Shown piece after piece: positions 17,302 through 25,194 of a stretch of DNA of 39,094 nucleotides. The DNA comes from Treponema sp. (GTDB lineage: Bacteria; Spirochaetota; Spirochaetia; Treponematales; Breznakiellaceae). The first letter of the stretch is position 1. The number at the start of each line of letters is the position of its first letter. The position numbers were made by a program, and so were the translations under genes. The stretch spans positions 1 to 39,094 of the forward strand of contig JAIRNP010000139.1 in assembly GCA_031258005.1 (NCBI GenBank), given 5' to 3'. The notes under the pieces are model-generated. The model had not been told where the DNA came from. It saw only the letters and a program-made list of their open reading frames with translations, and made no database searches.

Positions 17302-17424
17302 GGGCCAGCGCATATAAATTTATAATTCCTTATGGGATAATGAGTTAGCTCATACAAGTTGTTTTGCCTACGGTTTTGTAATTCCTTGTAGTATAAATAG
17401 ATACAATTTTATATGCGCTGGCCC
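17302..17424. repeat. 123-bp element bounded by 17-bp inverted repeats
   Basis: Positions 17302–17318 and 17408–17424 are perfect complements (GGGCCAGCGCATATAAA). The AT-rich interior holds a smaller dyad, ATGAG-TTAG-CTCAT, and two TAATTCCTT copies. No target duplication is obvious. It may be a MITE-like element or a stem-forming RNA. It occupies most of the 320-nt gap between the iron operon and the next lipoprotein gene, where I see no other gene. Confidence 0.6.
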
Positions 17425-17520
17425 CGAAGTCTTTTTATAAGCCCCTTGTATGGATCTAGGGTATAGGGTATAACAAAAAAGATTGGAAAAAAACCAGTCC
17501 GATTTTAAAGAGAGTAGTGT

Positions 17521-19206
17521 ATGACAAAGAAAATCAGGTGCTTATGGTTGGTGCTGGCTGGTGTGGGGATAAGCTCCTGTACCTCCCCGTTGGAACAGAT
17601 GCCTGAAAAAGTAGTGATTACTGCAGATCCTACTATACGCCTGCCTTTGGGAGACCCCTTGAAAGGGGAGGCTTCCCTCGGCGAAGAGCTTAAAAAGGCC
17701 TTGGATATTGACGCTTCGAGCATCGGCCTTAACCAGCTCTATGACTACACGGATCCTGGGGCGCCTCAAGATCGGAAGTTTCTCTGGTATCAGACCCTTC
17801 TCAAACAGGAAATTGCATTAGGGGAGTATAAAAATACCCTCCAGGTAGGCTCGGATGACCTTACGGGGCTTCCCCCGGCGGTGAATCTTAAGGAACACTT
17901 ACCGCCTTCCCTGCCTTCCCTGCCTATGACGCTTCCTGTTCCTATCGAGATACCCCTTCAGGGGACGATTACTATTGAACATGCGAAGATTATGGAGATA
18001 CAGGGAAGAAACTCCGGGTTGACCCTGGTCTGTAAAGGCAGCAAAACCATACCGGACTCGATTAGCGTGAAAGCCAACGCCTTAAATCTGAATATGACCA
18101 AGACGAAAGAAATGGGGGAAGTGGTATTCGGCCCGGTGATGACCTTTACCGGTGGTGAATTTACCCTTACGCCGACAGATGGGATAATAACGATTGACAT
18201 TGCTATTACCATGACCTTTAGTGAGATTGTGGATACCAACGACATTGGGATTACCCCGGGCTTCATATTCAACTGGACCCAGGCGGAACTGGATCTCAGC
18301 GACGATGTTGGGGCAGACCTGGAGGGTTCGTATCCTGACGAGCAAAAGGGGGAGAAACCCATTGACATCAGCGCCTTAAAGGATTCCCTCTTTAAGGGGA
18401 AACTCCTGTTTAAAGAGGTTCCCCTCTATGTGTATGTGAACGGCCCTGGATCCTGGTTTGAAAAGGAAAACATTGGTATGAACCTTACTGCTGAGGCAGG
18501 GGAAACCTCAGAAAAATTGCACGATGGACCCATATCCGCGGTCTCCCTTCCGGTCATAAATCCTTCGGGGCAAAGTTATGCGCCAAAGACAGGCATTACA
18601 CGCCTCCCCTGCTCTACTATCCCTGGGGACTTAGCCCCGGTATTTAAAACCTACCCTGAGGCCCTGGGGTTTGAGTATGACATCACCATAAAGCAGTATA
18701 TCGTAACTCCAGCCATGTTACAGGAGGATGCCCTTACCTTTGCAGCGGCTATCGCCCTTATCCTTCCCCTGGACTTTACCGTGGGAGAAACGATTAATCT
18801 GGCGAAGGATATGAAAGATTTTCCGATGCCCGATTTTGGGGATGCGGATCTTTTGGGGAGGGAACAGGCCGGAGAGGGCAGCCAGGTCTTTGACTTTATC
18901 AAAAGGGTCCGGCTGGATGTTGCAGTGGATAATAAGCTTGGTCTTGACGGAGAGATATGGCTCTATGCCAATAAGACCGTCCAGGAGAATGGGGATCCTC
19001 TAAAAACCCTGGGTTTACAGGGAAGCTCCCAACTGGAGCTTACCCAAGAGAACCTCCGCGAAACCTGGCCCTTTAGCCCTGCCTTTGATATAATCATTCC
19101 CAAAGACAAGGAACTGCATATTAAACGCACTATGAGCGATAATCCTTTTGGCCTTCAACTTTCGATACGCCTGGACGGTTCTATCACCCAGGAAATCAGT
19201 TTATAA
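17521..19206 (+). CDS. Large putative lipoprotein of unknown function
   Basis: The 561-residue protein begins with a lipoprotein-type signal, KIRCLWLVLAGVGISSC, so the mature protein would be anchored at C20. The rest is rich in beta-strand-like alternating residues and has no membrane helices or enzymatic motifs that I recognise. A proline-rich run, LPPSLPSLPMTLPVPIEIP, near residues 127–145 separates an amino-terminal part from strand-rich repeats. It is followed by two beta-barrel candidates and a LysM lipoprotein, so an outer-envelope role is likely. Start ATG 17521 has GAGAG upstream. I do not recognise the family. Confidence 0.75.
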   Translation: MTKKIRCLWLVLAGVGISSCTSPLEQMPEKVVITADPTIRLPLGDPLKGEASLGEELKKALDIDASSIGLNQLYDYTDPGAPQDRKFLWYQTLLKQEIALGEYKNTLQVGSDDLTGLPPAVNLKEHLPPSLPSLPMTLPVPIEIPLQGTITIEHAKIMEIQGRNSGLTLVCKGSKTIPDSISVKANALNLNMTKTKEMGEVVFGPVMTFTGGEFTLTPTDGIITIDIAITMTFSEIVDTNDIGITPGFIFNWTQAELDLSDDVGADLEGSYPDEQKGEKPIDISALKDSLFKGKLLFKEVPLYVYVNGPGSWFEKENIGMNLTAEAGETSEKLHDGPISAVSLPVINPSGQSYAPKTGITRLPCSTIPGDLAPVFKTYPEALGFEYDITIKQYIVTPAMLQEDALTFAAAIALILPLDFTVGETINLAKDMKDFPMPDFGDADLLGREQAGEGSQVFDFIKRVRLDVAVDNKLGLDGEIWLYANKTVQENGDPLKTLGLQGSSQLELTQENLRETWPFSPAFDIIIPKDKELHIKRTMSDNPFGLQLSIRLDGSITQEISL

Positions 19207-19494
19207 CGTATGTTATACAGAGGCCCCTTTCTTCGTATGGAGTGTATCATGGGTTATAAGCCCGGAAATCGGAGTTTTGCCGGACATTTCCGCTTCGCCC
19301 AGCCGAATGCCCCCCCCCCCCCCCCCCGCCAAAAAAATCCCGGTAATTCAGATGGGAAACCGGTTAATTCGGTTCAGAGAGGAATTATCGAGATGTTGAA
19401 CAGCATACTTCTGGTCAGAAGGGAATTACCGGAGTTATTAACTCGTGTTATACAGAGGCTGATGCTAGGTATGGGGTGTAACATGAGTCATAAG
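19203..19494 (+). repeat. Imperfect direct duplication of a gene leader
   Basis: A segment of about 58 nt (19203–19260) is repeated imperfectly at 19437–19494. Both copies contain TGTTATACAGAGGC (19211–19224, 19446–19459) and GTATGG.GTGTA..CATG, and both end in ATAAG. The second copy runs directly into the ribosome-binding site of the barrel gene at 19503. The 176 nt between them hold a poly-C tract and a 10-bp inverted repeat (CCGGTAATTC at 19340–19349, complement at 19423–19432). Confidence 0.7.
19310..19327 (+). repeat. Poly-C tract (18 nt) upstream of an outer-membrane protein gene
   Basis: Eighteen consecutive C residues (poly-G on the other strand) lie 175 nt before the barrel gene. 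Runs of this length slip readily during replication. In Treponema pallidum, poly-G tracts of variable length in front of tpr genes and an OmpW-like gene tune transcription, so a similar switch is plausible. No coding frame here is convincing. Confidence 0.8.
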
Positions 19495-19502
19495 GAAGAA
19501 GC

Positions 19503-20732
19503 ATGAAAAAGCGTATCAGTTTAGCGCTTATAGTCCTCGGCCTTGGATACCTTTGGGCTGAGAAGCCCCGGCGGTATGTGGAGGCAGGCTTTACGGTCGA
19601 AGCAGGATTCGCCAATAACTACCTGAGCTATGGGGATTTCTTCAATGACGAACATATCATCCACCTTGATTTCAACGCCATGGGGGCCTATGATTTTAAC
19701 CTGGTATCGGATGCGGCGGCCCAGACCTTCTTCAACGTAAGCGGAGAAGGTTTTTCTATCGGGCTCTTTGCCGGAATGGAGGGGATGTTTTACGGGAACA
19801 TCTCCAAACAGCTCTTTCAGCTCTTGAGCAATGGGAATACGAGCCGGTATTCCAAGGCAGAGTTTGCCTTTGGGGGCAGCCTCTTTGCAGATACGGGGGT
19901 GAATTGGGAGACTCAGTTGGGAAAACTGCGTCTCCGCATAAGCCCTGCGGTATTCCTGCCCTTGGTCTATATCCCGAAACCCAAGCAGACGGCCTTAACC
20001 ATTAAAACCGCTGAGGATACGATGAGCATCACCGGGAACGTGGCTTTGGATATATATAGTCCGGTGAAGCTGGGTACCGGTACCGGGGACGCAGGGGCCT
20101 TTAGTGTTGATACAGGCGGTTTTTCGAAAGTCCTGGATTCCGGGGCTTTGGGTTTTGACTTTACTCTGGGAGCCGAATATCCCTTAGCTTCAATCCTGGA
20201 TGCCGGTATCCTGGTGAGCCATATTCCCGTGGTCCTTTCCCGTTTAACCTATCAGGCTAAGATGAGGGCGGATTTTGGGTTTAATGACCAAGATTCGGGG
20301 ATACCTTTGTTAGATCTGCTCAAGGAAGGCCAGGTTGATGATATACTCCACATAGGAGATCCGGAGTTTACCTTTTCCCGGGGGGTTTTCTATGTATCCC
20401 GACCCCTCCGTTTTGATCTGTATGGCCGAATTAAGTTTATGGGGAACTTCTTGGTCTTGCGCCCCCATGGGGGACTATCCTTGTTTACCCCTTATGGAGA
20501 CCTCCCCTGTTTTAACGCGGGGATTGAGGGGCAGATCCATATCTGGCGGCTGTTGCAGGTGAGCCTTGGTTCCGGGTATGAAGAGTTATTATGGAAACAT
20601 CGGCTTGGCCTGATTCTGAATCTGCGGATCCTGCAGTTTGACCTGGGTGTATCCACCCAGAGCCAGGAGTTTACCCGCAGCTTCGCATTAAGCGGCTTGG
20701 GTGTATCCCTGGGCGTGCATATTGGGTTCTAG
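19503..20732 (+). CDS. Putative outer-membrane beta-barrel protein
   Basis: The 409-residue protein has a signal peptide, ISLALIVLGLGYLWA, cleaved before EKPRRY. The rest alternates polar and hydrophobic residues in strand-like segments separated by glycine and aromatic residues, and it ends in GVHIGF, an aromatic carboxyl terminus typical of barrels. There are no internal membrane helices. The start is preceded by AAGGAAG. Family unknown; spirochaetes encode many such orphan barrels. Its upstream poly-C tract suggests variable expression. The barrel fold itself is inferred from sequence pattern. Confidence 0.75.
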   Translation: MKKRISLALIVLGLGYLWAEKPRRYVEAGFTVEAGFANNYLSYGDFFNDEHIIHLDFNAMGAYDFNLVSDAAAQTFFNVSGEGFSIGLFAGMEGMFYGNISKQLFQLLSNGNTSRYSKAEFAFGGSLFADTGVNWETQLGKLRLRISPAVFLPLVYIPKPKQTALTIKTAEDTMSITGNVALDIYSPVKLGTGTGDAGAFSVDTGGFSKVLDSGALGFDFTLGAEYPLASILDAGILVSHIPVVLSRLTYQAKMRADFGFNDQDSGIPLLDLLKEGQVDDILHIGDPEFTFSRGVFYVSRPLRFDLYGRIKFMGNFLVLRPHGGLSLFTPYGDLPCFNAGIEGQIHIWRLLQVSLGSGYEELLWKHRLGLILNLRILQFDLGVSTQSQEFTRSFALSGLGVSLGVHIGF

Positions 20733-20814
20733 GTCGGGCCCGGAATGAGGTAGTTCTTTCCCATAGCAGGGGAGAAGCAATAATTTTATACAAAGGAGTG
20801 TCAGAAAGTTTCAT

Positions 20815-22425
20815 ATGAAAACATCGTATCCGCAGTTGAAATGCCTTGGGAAAGGTCTCATGGTGGCAGTGGTGTTAGGGTTTGCAGGGACTCCCGCAGT
20901 ATGGGGGGAGGATATCCCTACCCCCTGGTATACACCGGAATCGGGAACCGCTAAAGCTACCTTGGGAGCCCTTACCAATGATATCGATAATTTTATGTCG
21001 GTAAACATGTTCCGGAATGTAGAGATCCCTAATTTTATGGGGTATCTGGGAATAGACGGTAACGGCCTTAATCTGGGGTATGCCCGGAATCTCGGATCCC
21101 TCTATATCGGGATCTGTTATGGGGGAAGCCTCGTTGACGATCTGTACCGCCGGTTTACTAACCAGGGTACCGACAGCGTGTTCAAACGGGACACGGAGAT
21201 AACCACTGAGTCGGATGCCGGTGAACCCGATATACAAACGACTCATGGCATTGTGGACGCGGATGGAAACCCGATTCCAGGAACGGTAATAAGCAGAAAC
21301 GATGTCAGCGTGCTGCTGGGATTCGGGAATTATGGGTTGAAAGTGGGATTTTCCCAGTACTTAGAGGGAACCTATAATCCTGACTATGATCGCCAGTATG
21401 ATGAACTGGTCTATAATCCTTTTACTCAGGGAATCCTGGTAGAAAGTCCCAAAGGCATGTCAACCCGGATGCAGATTACCGAGGAATTCATAAGCGGCTT
21501 ACGGCCCTATCTGGAATTTGGAGGGCGGATCAACACGGGTTCGTTCCTGATTAAGCCGTCTCTGCAGGCAGGGCTTGATATTCATCAATACAGCCGGAAT
21601 AATCCTGAGACTTCCTTTATTTTTGATTTGGTGAATCAAGAACTGCCTTCTGAGGGGACAGAGCTTAAGTATATCATCATCCATAATAAGGATGTCCTGG
21701 GGGACTTCATGGAGCCTTCCGCGGGCCTCTCCTTGGGCTTTGATTTTACCCAAGACCCCAGCATCCAAACCGAGTTGAGCTTAGACTATGTCATGGCTTT
21801 TCGATTGTATTCGAATAATAAGAAAGATGTAGTATTTGAGACGGTCGATACGAATTTGTTAAATCAGAAGGACCCTACACAATCGAGGTTGGAACAGAAA
21901 AATACGGAAATCACTAAATTTTATCTTACGAACCATATAGTCCCTACGTTCAGGTTCCGTAGCGATATGGGTAACCGCTTAACCGTGGGTTTAACCTTGG
22001 GGATAAACGTTGACTATAATATCTTCGAAGATGAGTCAGTTACCACTAATTCAGCAATAGTGGATGCGGAGAGCAGTGATCCGGTGGAAACGGAAACCAA
22101 CACAGAGCTTTTTTCGGTGCTTCCCAAACTGGGCTTGGGATTGAGTTTCAAGTTGATTCCCGATCATTTTTTCGTTAATATGGGTATAGGTATCAATGTG
22201 CTTAAATATGAAGAGAGAACCGAGAGCGCTCCTGATCCGGTGAATTCAGTGCAGAAGACTACCGTAAGCAAGACCTTGACCTTGCCGTCTACGAATCTCG
22301 GAGCGGGCTTGACTTTTTATTTTAACCAGAATATCGCAGCGGATCTGTTGATAATGGCATCGGGTTTGGGTGCGGATGTTTCGGATCTCCTGAAATTTAA
22401 CTTCTTGGTGACTATGAAATACTGA
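20815..22425 (+). CDS. Putative outer-membrane beta-barrel protein
   Basis: This 536-residue product has a signal sequence (hydrophobic LMVAVVLGFAGTPAVWG, cleaved near residue 31) and many amphipathic strand-like segments such as RNDVSVLLGFGNYGLKVGF, GSFLIKPSLQAGLDIH and NLGAGLTFYF. The carboxyl end is NFLVTMKY, with a final tyrosine. It has acidic loops, possibly surface-exposed, around residues 115–160 and 410–430. A Shine–Dalgarno-like AAAGGAG lies 16 nt before the ATG, unusually far. Its family is not recognised. It lies between another barrel gene and a LysM lipoprotein gene and may be co-transcribed with both. Confidence 0.75.
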   Translation: MKTSYPQLKCLGKGLMVAVVLGFAGTPAVWGEDIPTPWYTPESGTAKATLGALTNDIDNFMSVNMFRNVEIPNFMGYLGIDGNGLNLGYARNLGSLYIGICYGGSLVDDLYRRFTNQGTDSVFKRDTEITTESDAGEPDIQTTHGIVDADGNPIPGTVISRNDVSVLLGFGNYGLKVGFSQYLEGTYNPDYDRQYDELVYNPFTQGILVESPKGMSTRMQITEEFISGLRPYLEFGGRINTGSFLIKPSLQAGLDIHQYSRNNPETSFIFDLVNQELPSEGTELKYIIIHNKDVLGDFMEPSAGLSLGFDFTQDPSIQTELSLDYVMAFRLYSNNKKDVVFETVDTNLLNQKDPTQSRLEQKNTEITKFYLTNHIVPTFRFRSDMGNRLTVGLTLGINVDYNIFEDESVTTNSAIVDAESSDPVETETNTELFSVLPKLGLGLSFKLIPDHFFVNMGIGINVLKYEERTESAPDPVNSVQKTTVSKTLTLPSTNLGAGLTFYFNQNIAADLLIMASGLGADVSDLLKFNFLVTMKY

Positions 22426-22466
22426 GAACCAGGAAGGCAGCAGGCTGTAGAACTAGAGGGTGAGAT

Positions 22467-24446
22467 ATGAAAAGAGGGATTATCAAGGCGTTAACCGGGA
22501 CGATGGTTCTTTTGCTTGCCGGAGGCTGCAACACGGTATATGAATGGTGGGACTACTCATCCGAATCCAGACCCCAGGAGCCGGTAGTTTCCGCAAATCC
22601 CCCGGCAGCGGAACCTCCTCCCCTTACAGATGCGGATTCATCCCCGGTAGCAGTGGAGCCGGTTTTTGTGGTCCCCGCTGAATCGGTCGCAGTCCTACCG
22701 GGTGCAGTGGTTTCTTCTCCGGAGTCTAAGCCATTGCCCCCTGCGTCGGTTCTAGTAAGCCCAGAAGACCAGGAAAACCCGGAGCTTACCCAGGCCAGGG
22801 AAGCAGAAGACGTTCTCGCCCGGGCCAAGGAACGGCTTGACTGGGCCACGGGGATAGGGGCCAAAACCCAATTCCCCGCTCCGTACACCAAGGCGACTGC
22901 CGCATACTCTACTGCGGTTAAGGCAAAGACCGCACAGAACTGGCACGATACGGTAAACAGCTCCCAAGCCACGGTAGCGGCTGTAGCAGAAATCGAATCC
23001 CTTTTAGCAGCGTTCCAGGCTAAAGAAGCGGAAGACGCCCTCGCCCGGGCCAGGGAACGGCTGGACTGGGCCACGGGGATAGGGGCCAAAACCCAATTCC
23101 CCGCTCCGTACACCAAGGCGACTGCCGCATACACCACTGCGGTTAAAGCAAAGACCGCACAGAACTGGCAAGATGCAGTAAGCGGTTCCCAAGCCACGGT
23201 GGCGGCTGTAGCAGAAATCGAATCTCTCCTGGCAGCGCTCCAAGCTAAAGAAAGGGATACAGTCGCTCAGGCGGCGGCTAAAGAAGCGGAGGATGCTCTC
23301 ACCCTGGCCAGGGAACGGCTTGACTGGGCCACGGGGATAGGGGCCAAAACCCAATTCCCCGCCCCGTACACCAAGGCGGCTGCCGCATACACCACTGCGG
23401 TTAAAGCGCAAACCGCACAGAATTGGCAAAATACGGTCAGTAGCTCCCAAGCCACGGTCGCGGCTATAGCAGAAATCGAATCCCTTTTAGCAGCGTTCCA
23501 GGCTAAAGAAGCGGAAGACGCCCTCGCCCGGGCCAGGGAACGGCTTGACTGGGCCACGGGGATAGGGGCCAAAACCCAATTCCCCGCCCCGTATACCAAG
23601 GCGACAGCCGCATACTCTACTGCGGTTAAGGCAAAGACCGCACAGAACTGGCAAGATGCAGTAAGCGGTTCCCAAGCCACGGTTGCGGCTGTGGCAGAAA
23701 TCGAATCTCTCCTGGCAGCTTTTCAGGCCAAAGAAGCGGAAGGTGTTCGTCAAGTGGGGGAAGCAGATCCAAAGTTCATCCCATCCACAGAACCGCTGAA
23801 TCCGATAACCCTAATTCCAGAGAAGCCGATGAACCTAGTACCCATGAACACAGAACACCCCTCCACTGGGTCGTATATAGTAAAGCCTGGCGATAGTTAC
23901 TGGACTATTGCCAGGCAAATTTACGGGGATTCTGAGCAATGGAAGCTTTTATATGAAACAAATAAGCATATCATGCCTAACCCTGATAATCCCCACTTGC
24001 TCTTTCCCGGTATGGCGCTTGATATACCCCCGCTCTCTACACCGGCTTCCGTAGCCAGCTATGAACCAAGAGGAGTATCGGTACAAATCAAGGAAAAAGA
24101 GCTTGAACCAGCGGTTTCAAAACCGGTATCTGGAGCGTCCCTTCCGGTTCCTGGACCGGCGATTCCGGGTATTTTGGGAACGGTTCCGGCTATGCAGGAG
24201 TATACCGTAAAGACCGGGGACAGTTACTGGAGTATTGCGGATCGCTTTTATGGAGATGTTCAGTTGTGGAGGATCGTATATGAAGCTAATAAAGACCGTA
24301 TGATCAACCCTGACAACCCCCATCTGATTTTCCCCGGTATGATGCTTACGATTCCTCATGTGTTCAGTGGACAGTCCATAAGCAGGACCGGCACTTATGT
24401 ACCGAATACCCCGGTCTCTCGGGGATTTCACGATTTTCCGAGATGA
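22467..24446 (+). CDS. LysM lipoprotein with four near-identical 75-residue repeats
   Basis: The 659-residue protein has a lipoprotein signal ending LLLAGGC (anchor at about residue 21). A proline- and serine-rich stretch follows, then four repeats rich in alanine that begin EAEDxLAxAxERLDWATG and look helical, probably spanning the periplasm. Two LysM-type domains sit at the carboxyl side, one near residues 470–520 (YIVKPGDSYWTIARQIYGD) and one near 575–630 (YTVKTGDSYWSIADRFYGD). Each is followed by a PDNPHLxFPGM pattern. LysM domains bind peptidoglycan, so this is a candidate outer-membrane-to-wall tether. ATG 22467 follows GAGGGTGAG. The open frame continues past the TGA into a kinase remnant. 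Confidence 0.85.
   Translation: MKRGIIKALTGTMVLLLAGGCNTVYEWWDYSSESRPQEPVVSANPPAAEPPPLTDADSSPVAVEPVFVVPAESVAVLPGAVVSSPESKPLPPASVLVSPEDQENPELTQAREAEDVLARAKERLDWATGIGAKTQFPAPYTKATAAYSTAVKAKTAQNWHDTVNSSQATVAAVAEIESLLAAFQAKEAEDALARARERLDWATGIGAKTQFPAPYTKATAAYTTAVKAKTAQNWQDAVSGSQATVAAVAEIESLLAALQAKERDTVAQAAAKEAEDALTLARERLDWATGIGAKTQFPAPYTKAAAAYTTAVKAQTAQNWQNTVSSSQATVAAIAEIESLLAAFQAKEAEDALARARERLDWATGIGAKTQFPAPYTKATAAYSTAVKAKTAQNWQDAVSGSQATVAAVAEIESLLAAFQAKEAEGVRQVGEADPKFIPSTEPLNPITLIPEKPMNLVPMNTEHPSTGSYIVKPGDSYWTIARQIYGDSEQWKLLYETNKHIMPNPDNPHLLFPGMALDIPPLSTPASVASYEPRGVSVQIKEKELEPAVSKPVSGASLPVPGPAIPGILGTVPAMQEYTVKTGDSYWSIADRFYGDVQLWRIVYEANKDRMINPDNPHLIFPGMMLTIPHVFSGQSISRTGTYVPNTPVSRGFHDFPR
22800..23732 (+). 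repeat. Four tandem 225-bp coding repeats
   Basis: Units run about 22800–23024, 23025–23249, 23283–23507 and 23508–23732. An 11-codon spacer (ERDTVAQAAAK) separates units 2 and 3. The string GGGGATAGGGGCCAAAACCC recurs at 22850, 23075, 23333 and 23558. DNA identity is high, so slippage or recombination could add or remove 75-residue units in frame. Confidence 0.9.
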
Positions 24447-24509
24447 TTTTATAGTGCTCTATTCCCGAATTCAAAACCGATTCATAGGGATTATCCCGTT
24501 TCCCGGAGT

Positions 24510-24764
24510 AGTGCCACGGATGCGGAACGCTTCCAGCACCCGGTAGTAGAAACCCTGGAGCTGCCCGCTTCCCTCTTGGTTCCCCTGGACGAAGGGCTTA
24601 CTATCATCCGGGTGCTGGAACATCTGGTCAACAACGCCACCCGGTATACGCCTGCGGGGAGCCGTATCCGGCTTGCCGCAGAAGCAGGGGAAAAGGCTAT
24701 CACCATTCGCATCAGCGATAATGATCCGGGGATTGCCCCAAAAGATCTCTCCCTTACCATTCCC
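24510..24764 (+). pseudogene. Fragment of a sensor histidine kinase ATPase domain (KdpD-like)
   Basis: The frame that includes the LysM gene continues past its TGA (24444–24446) to 24824. From about 24510 it reads like the catalytic domain of a KdpD-type kinase. The segment LPASLLVPLDEGLTIIRVLEHLV leads into the N-box NNATRYTPAGS and then the G1-type motif ISDNDPGIAPKDL. The phosphoacceptor histidine, dimerisation helices and the final G2 box are absent, so it is not a functional kinase. The fragment ends against the H-NOX gene on the other strand. Confidence 0.65.
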
Positions 24765-24780
24765 CGACAGGACCAATCCC

Positions 24781-25176
24781 TTAGCCAAACCGGATCTCCA
24801 CGTATTCTTCCGACAACTTCTTAACCTGCACAGGGGTTTTAAAGAATTTCCCCACCCCTTTAACCAAACCGATATAGAAATCGATCATCTTCCGGTGGGA
24901 TTTGTAACGGGCCTTCAGGGTATGTTCGTCAATTTCCTCCACATCAAACCTGGGCGGCCGGGCGTTGGGTATGATCTTGGTTACCTGCTCATGAATGGAA
25001 TCAATCTTCATAATCATGGCTTTGGCGCTGTTTATACCGTAATAATAGGACTTGTAATGTTTGGCGGCATAGGTATTGACCCAATAATCACCGAAGGCGT
25101 CACTTGTTTGCTGGGGAGAAAGCTGTAATACTTCACCGATATTTTTAAGCACTTCCTGGATAACCCCGTCATCCAC
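24781..25176 (-). pseudogene. Detached carboxyl part of an H-NOX (heme-NO-binding) domain
   Basis: This 131-residue frame continues, in the same reading frame, the chemoreceptor gene at 25195 after a TAG stop at 25195–25197. It holds the core of an H-NOX domain: DVDDG near its start, DYWVNTYAAKHYKSYY, the proximal histidine region SIHEQV, NARPPRF, and YKSHR, the YxSxR heme-propionate motif. The ligand residue equivalent to Tyr140 of the Thermoanaerobacter protein appears to be Phe (KMIDFY), which favours NO over oxygen. The initiation codon shown (GTG) is probably not a true start. The domain is likely meant to be part of the upstream protein. Confidence 0.7.
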
Positions 25177-25194
25177 ATCAGAGATACTGGTAAG

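Noticed and set aside
22800-23732. CRISPR-like or satellite repeat
   Set aside because: The repeats are 225 bp, in frame, and encode a protein domain, so they are intragenic coding repeats.
22553-23753. Minus-strand ORFs opposite the LysM repeats
   Set aside because: They simply reflect the repeated coding sequence read backwards, with no ribosome sites or domains.
24444-24446. Selenocysteine readthrough of the LysM stop into the kinase fragment
   Set aside because: The codon is TGA and the frame stays open, but no SECIS-like hairpin stands out just after it, and a kinase fragment is not a plausible extension of a LysM protein.
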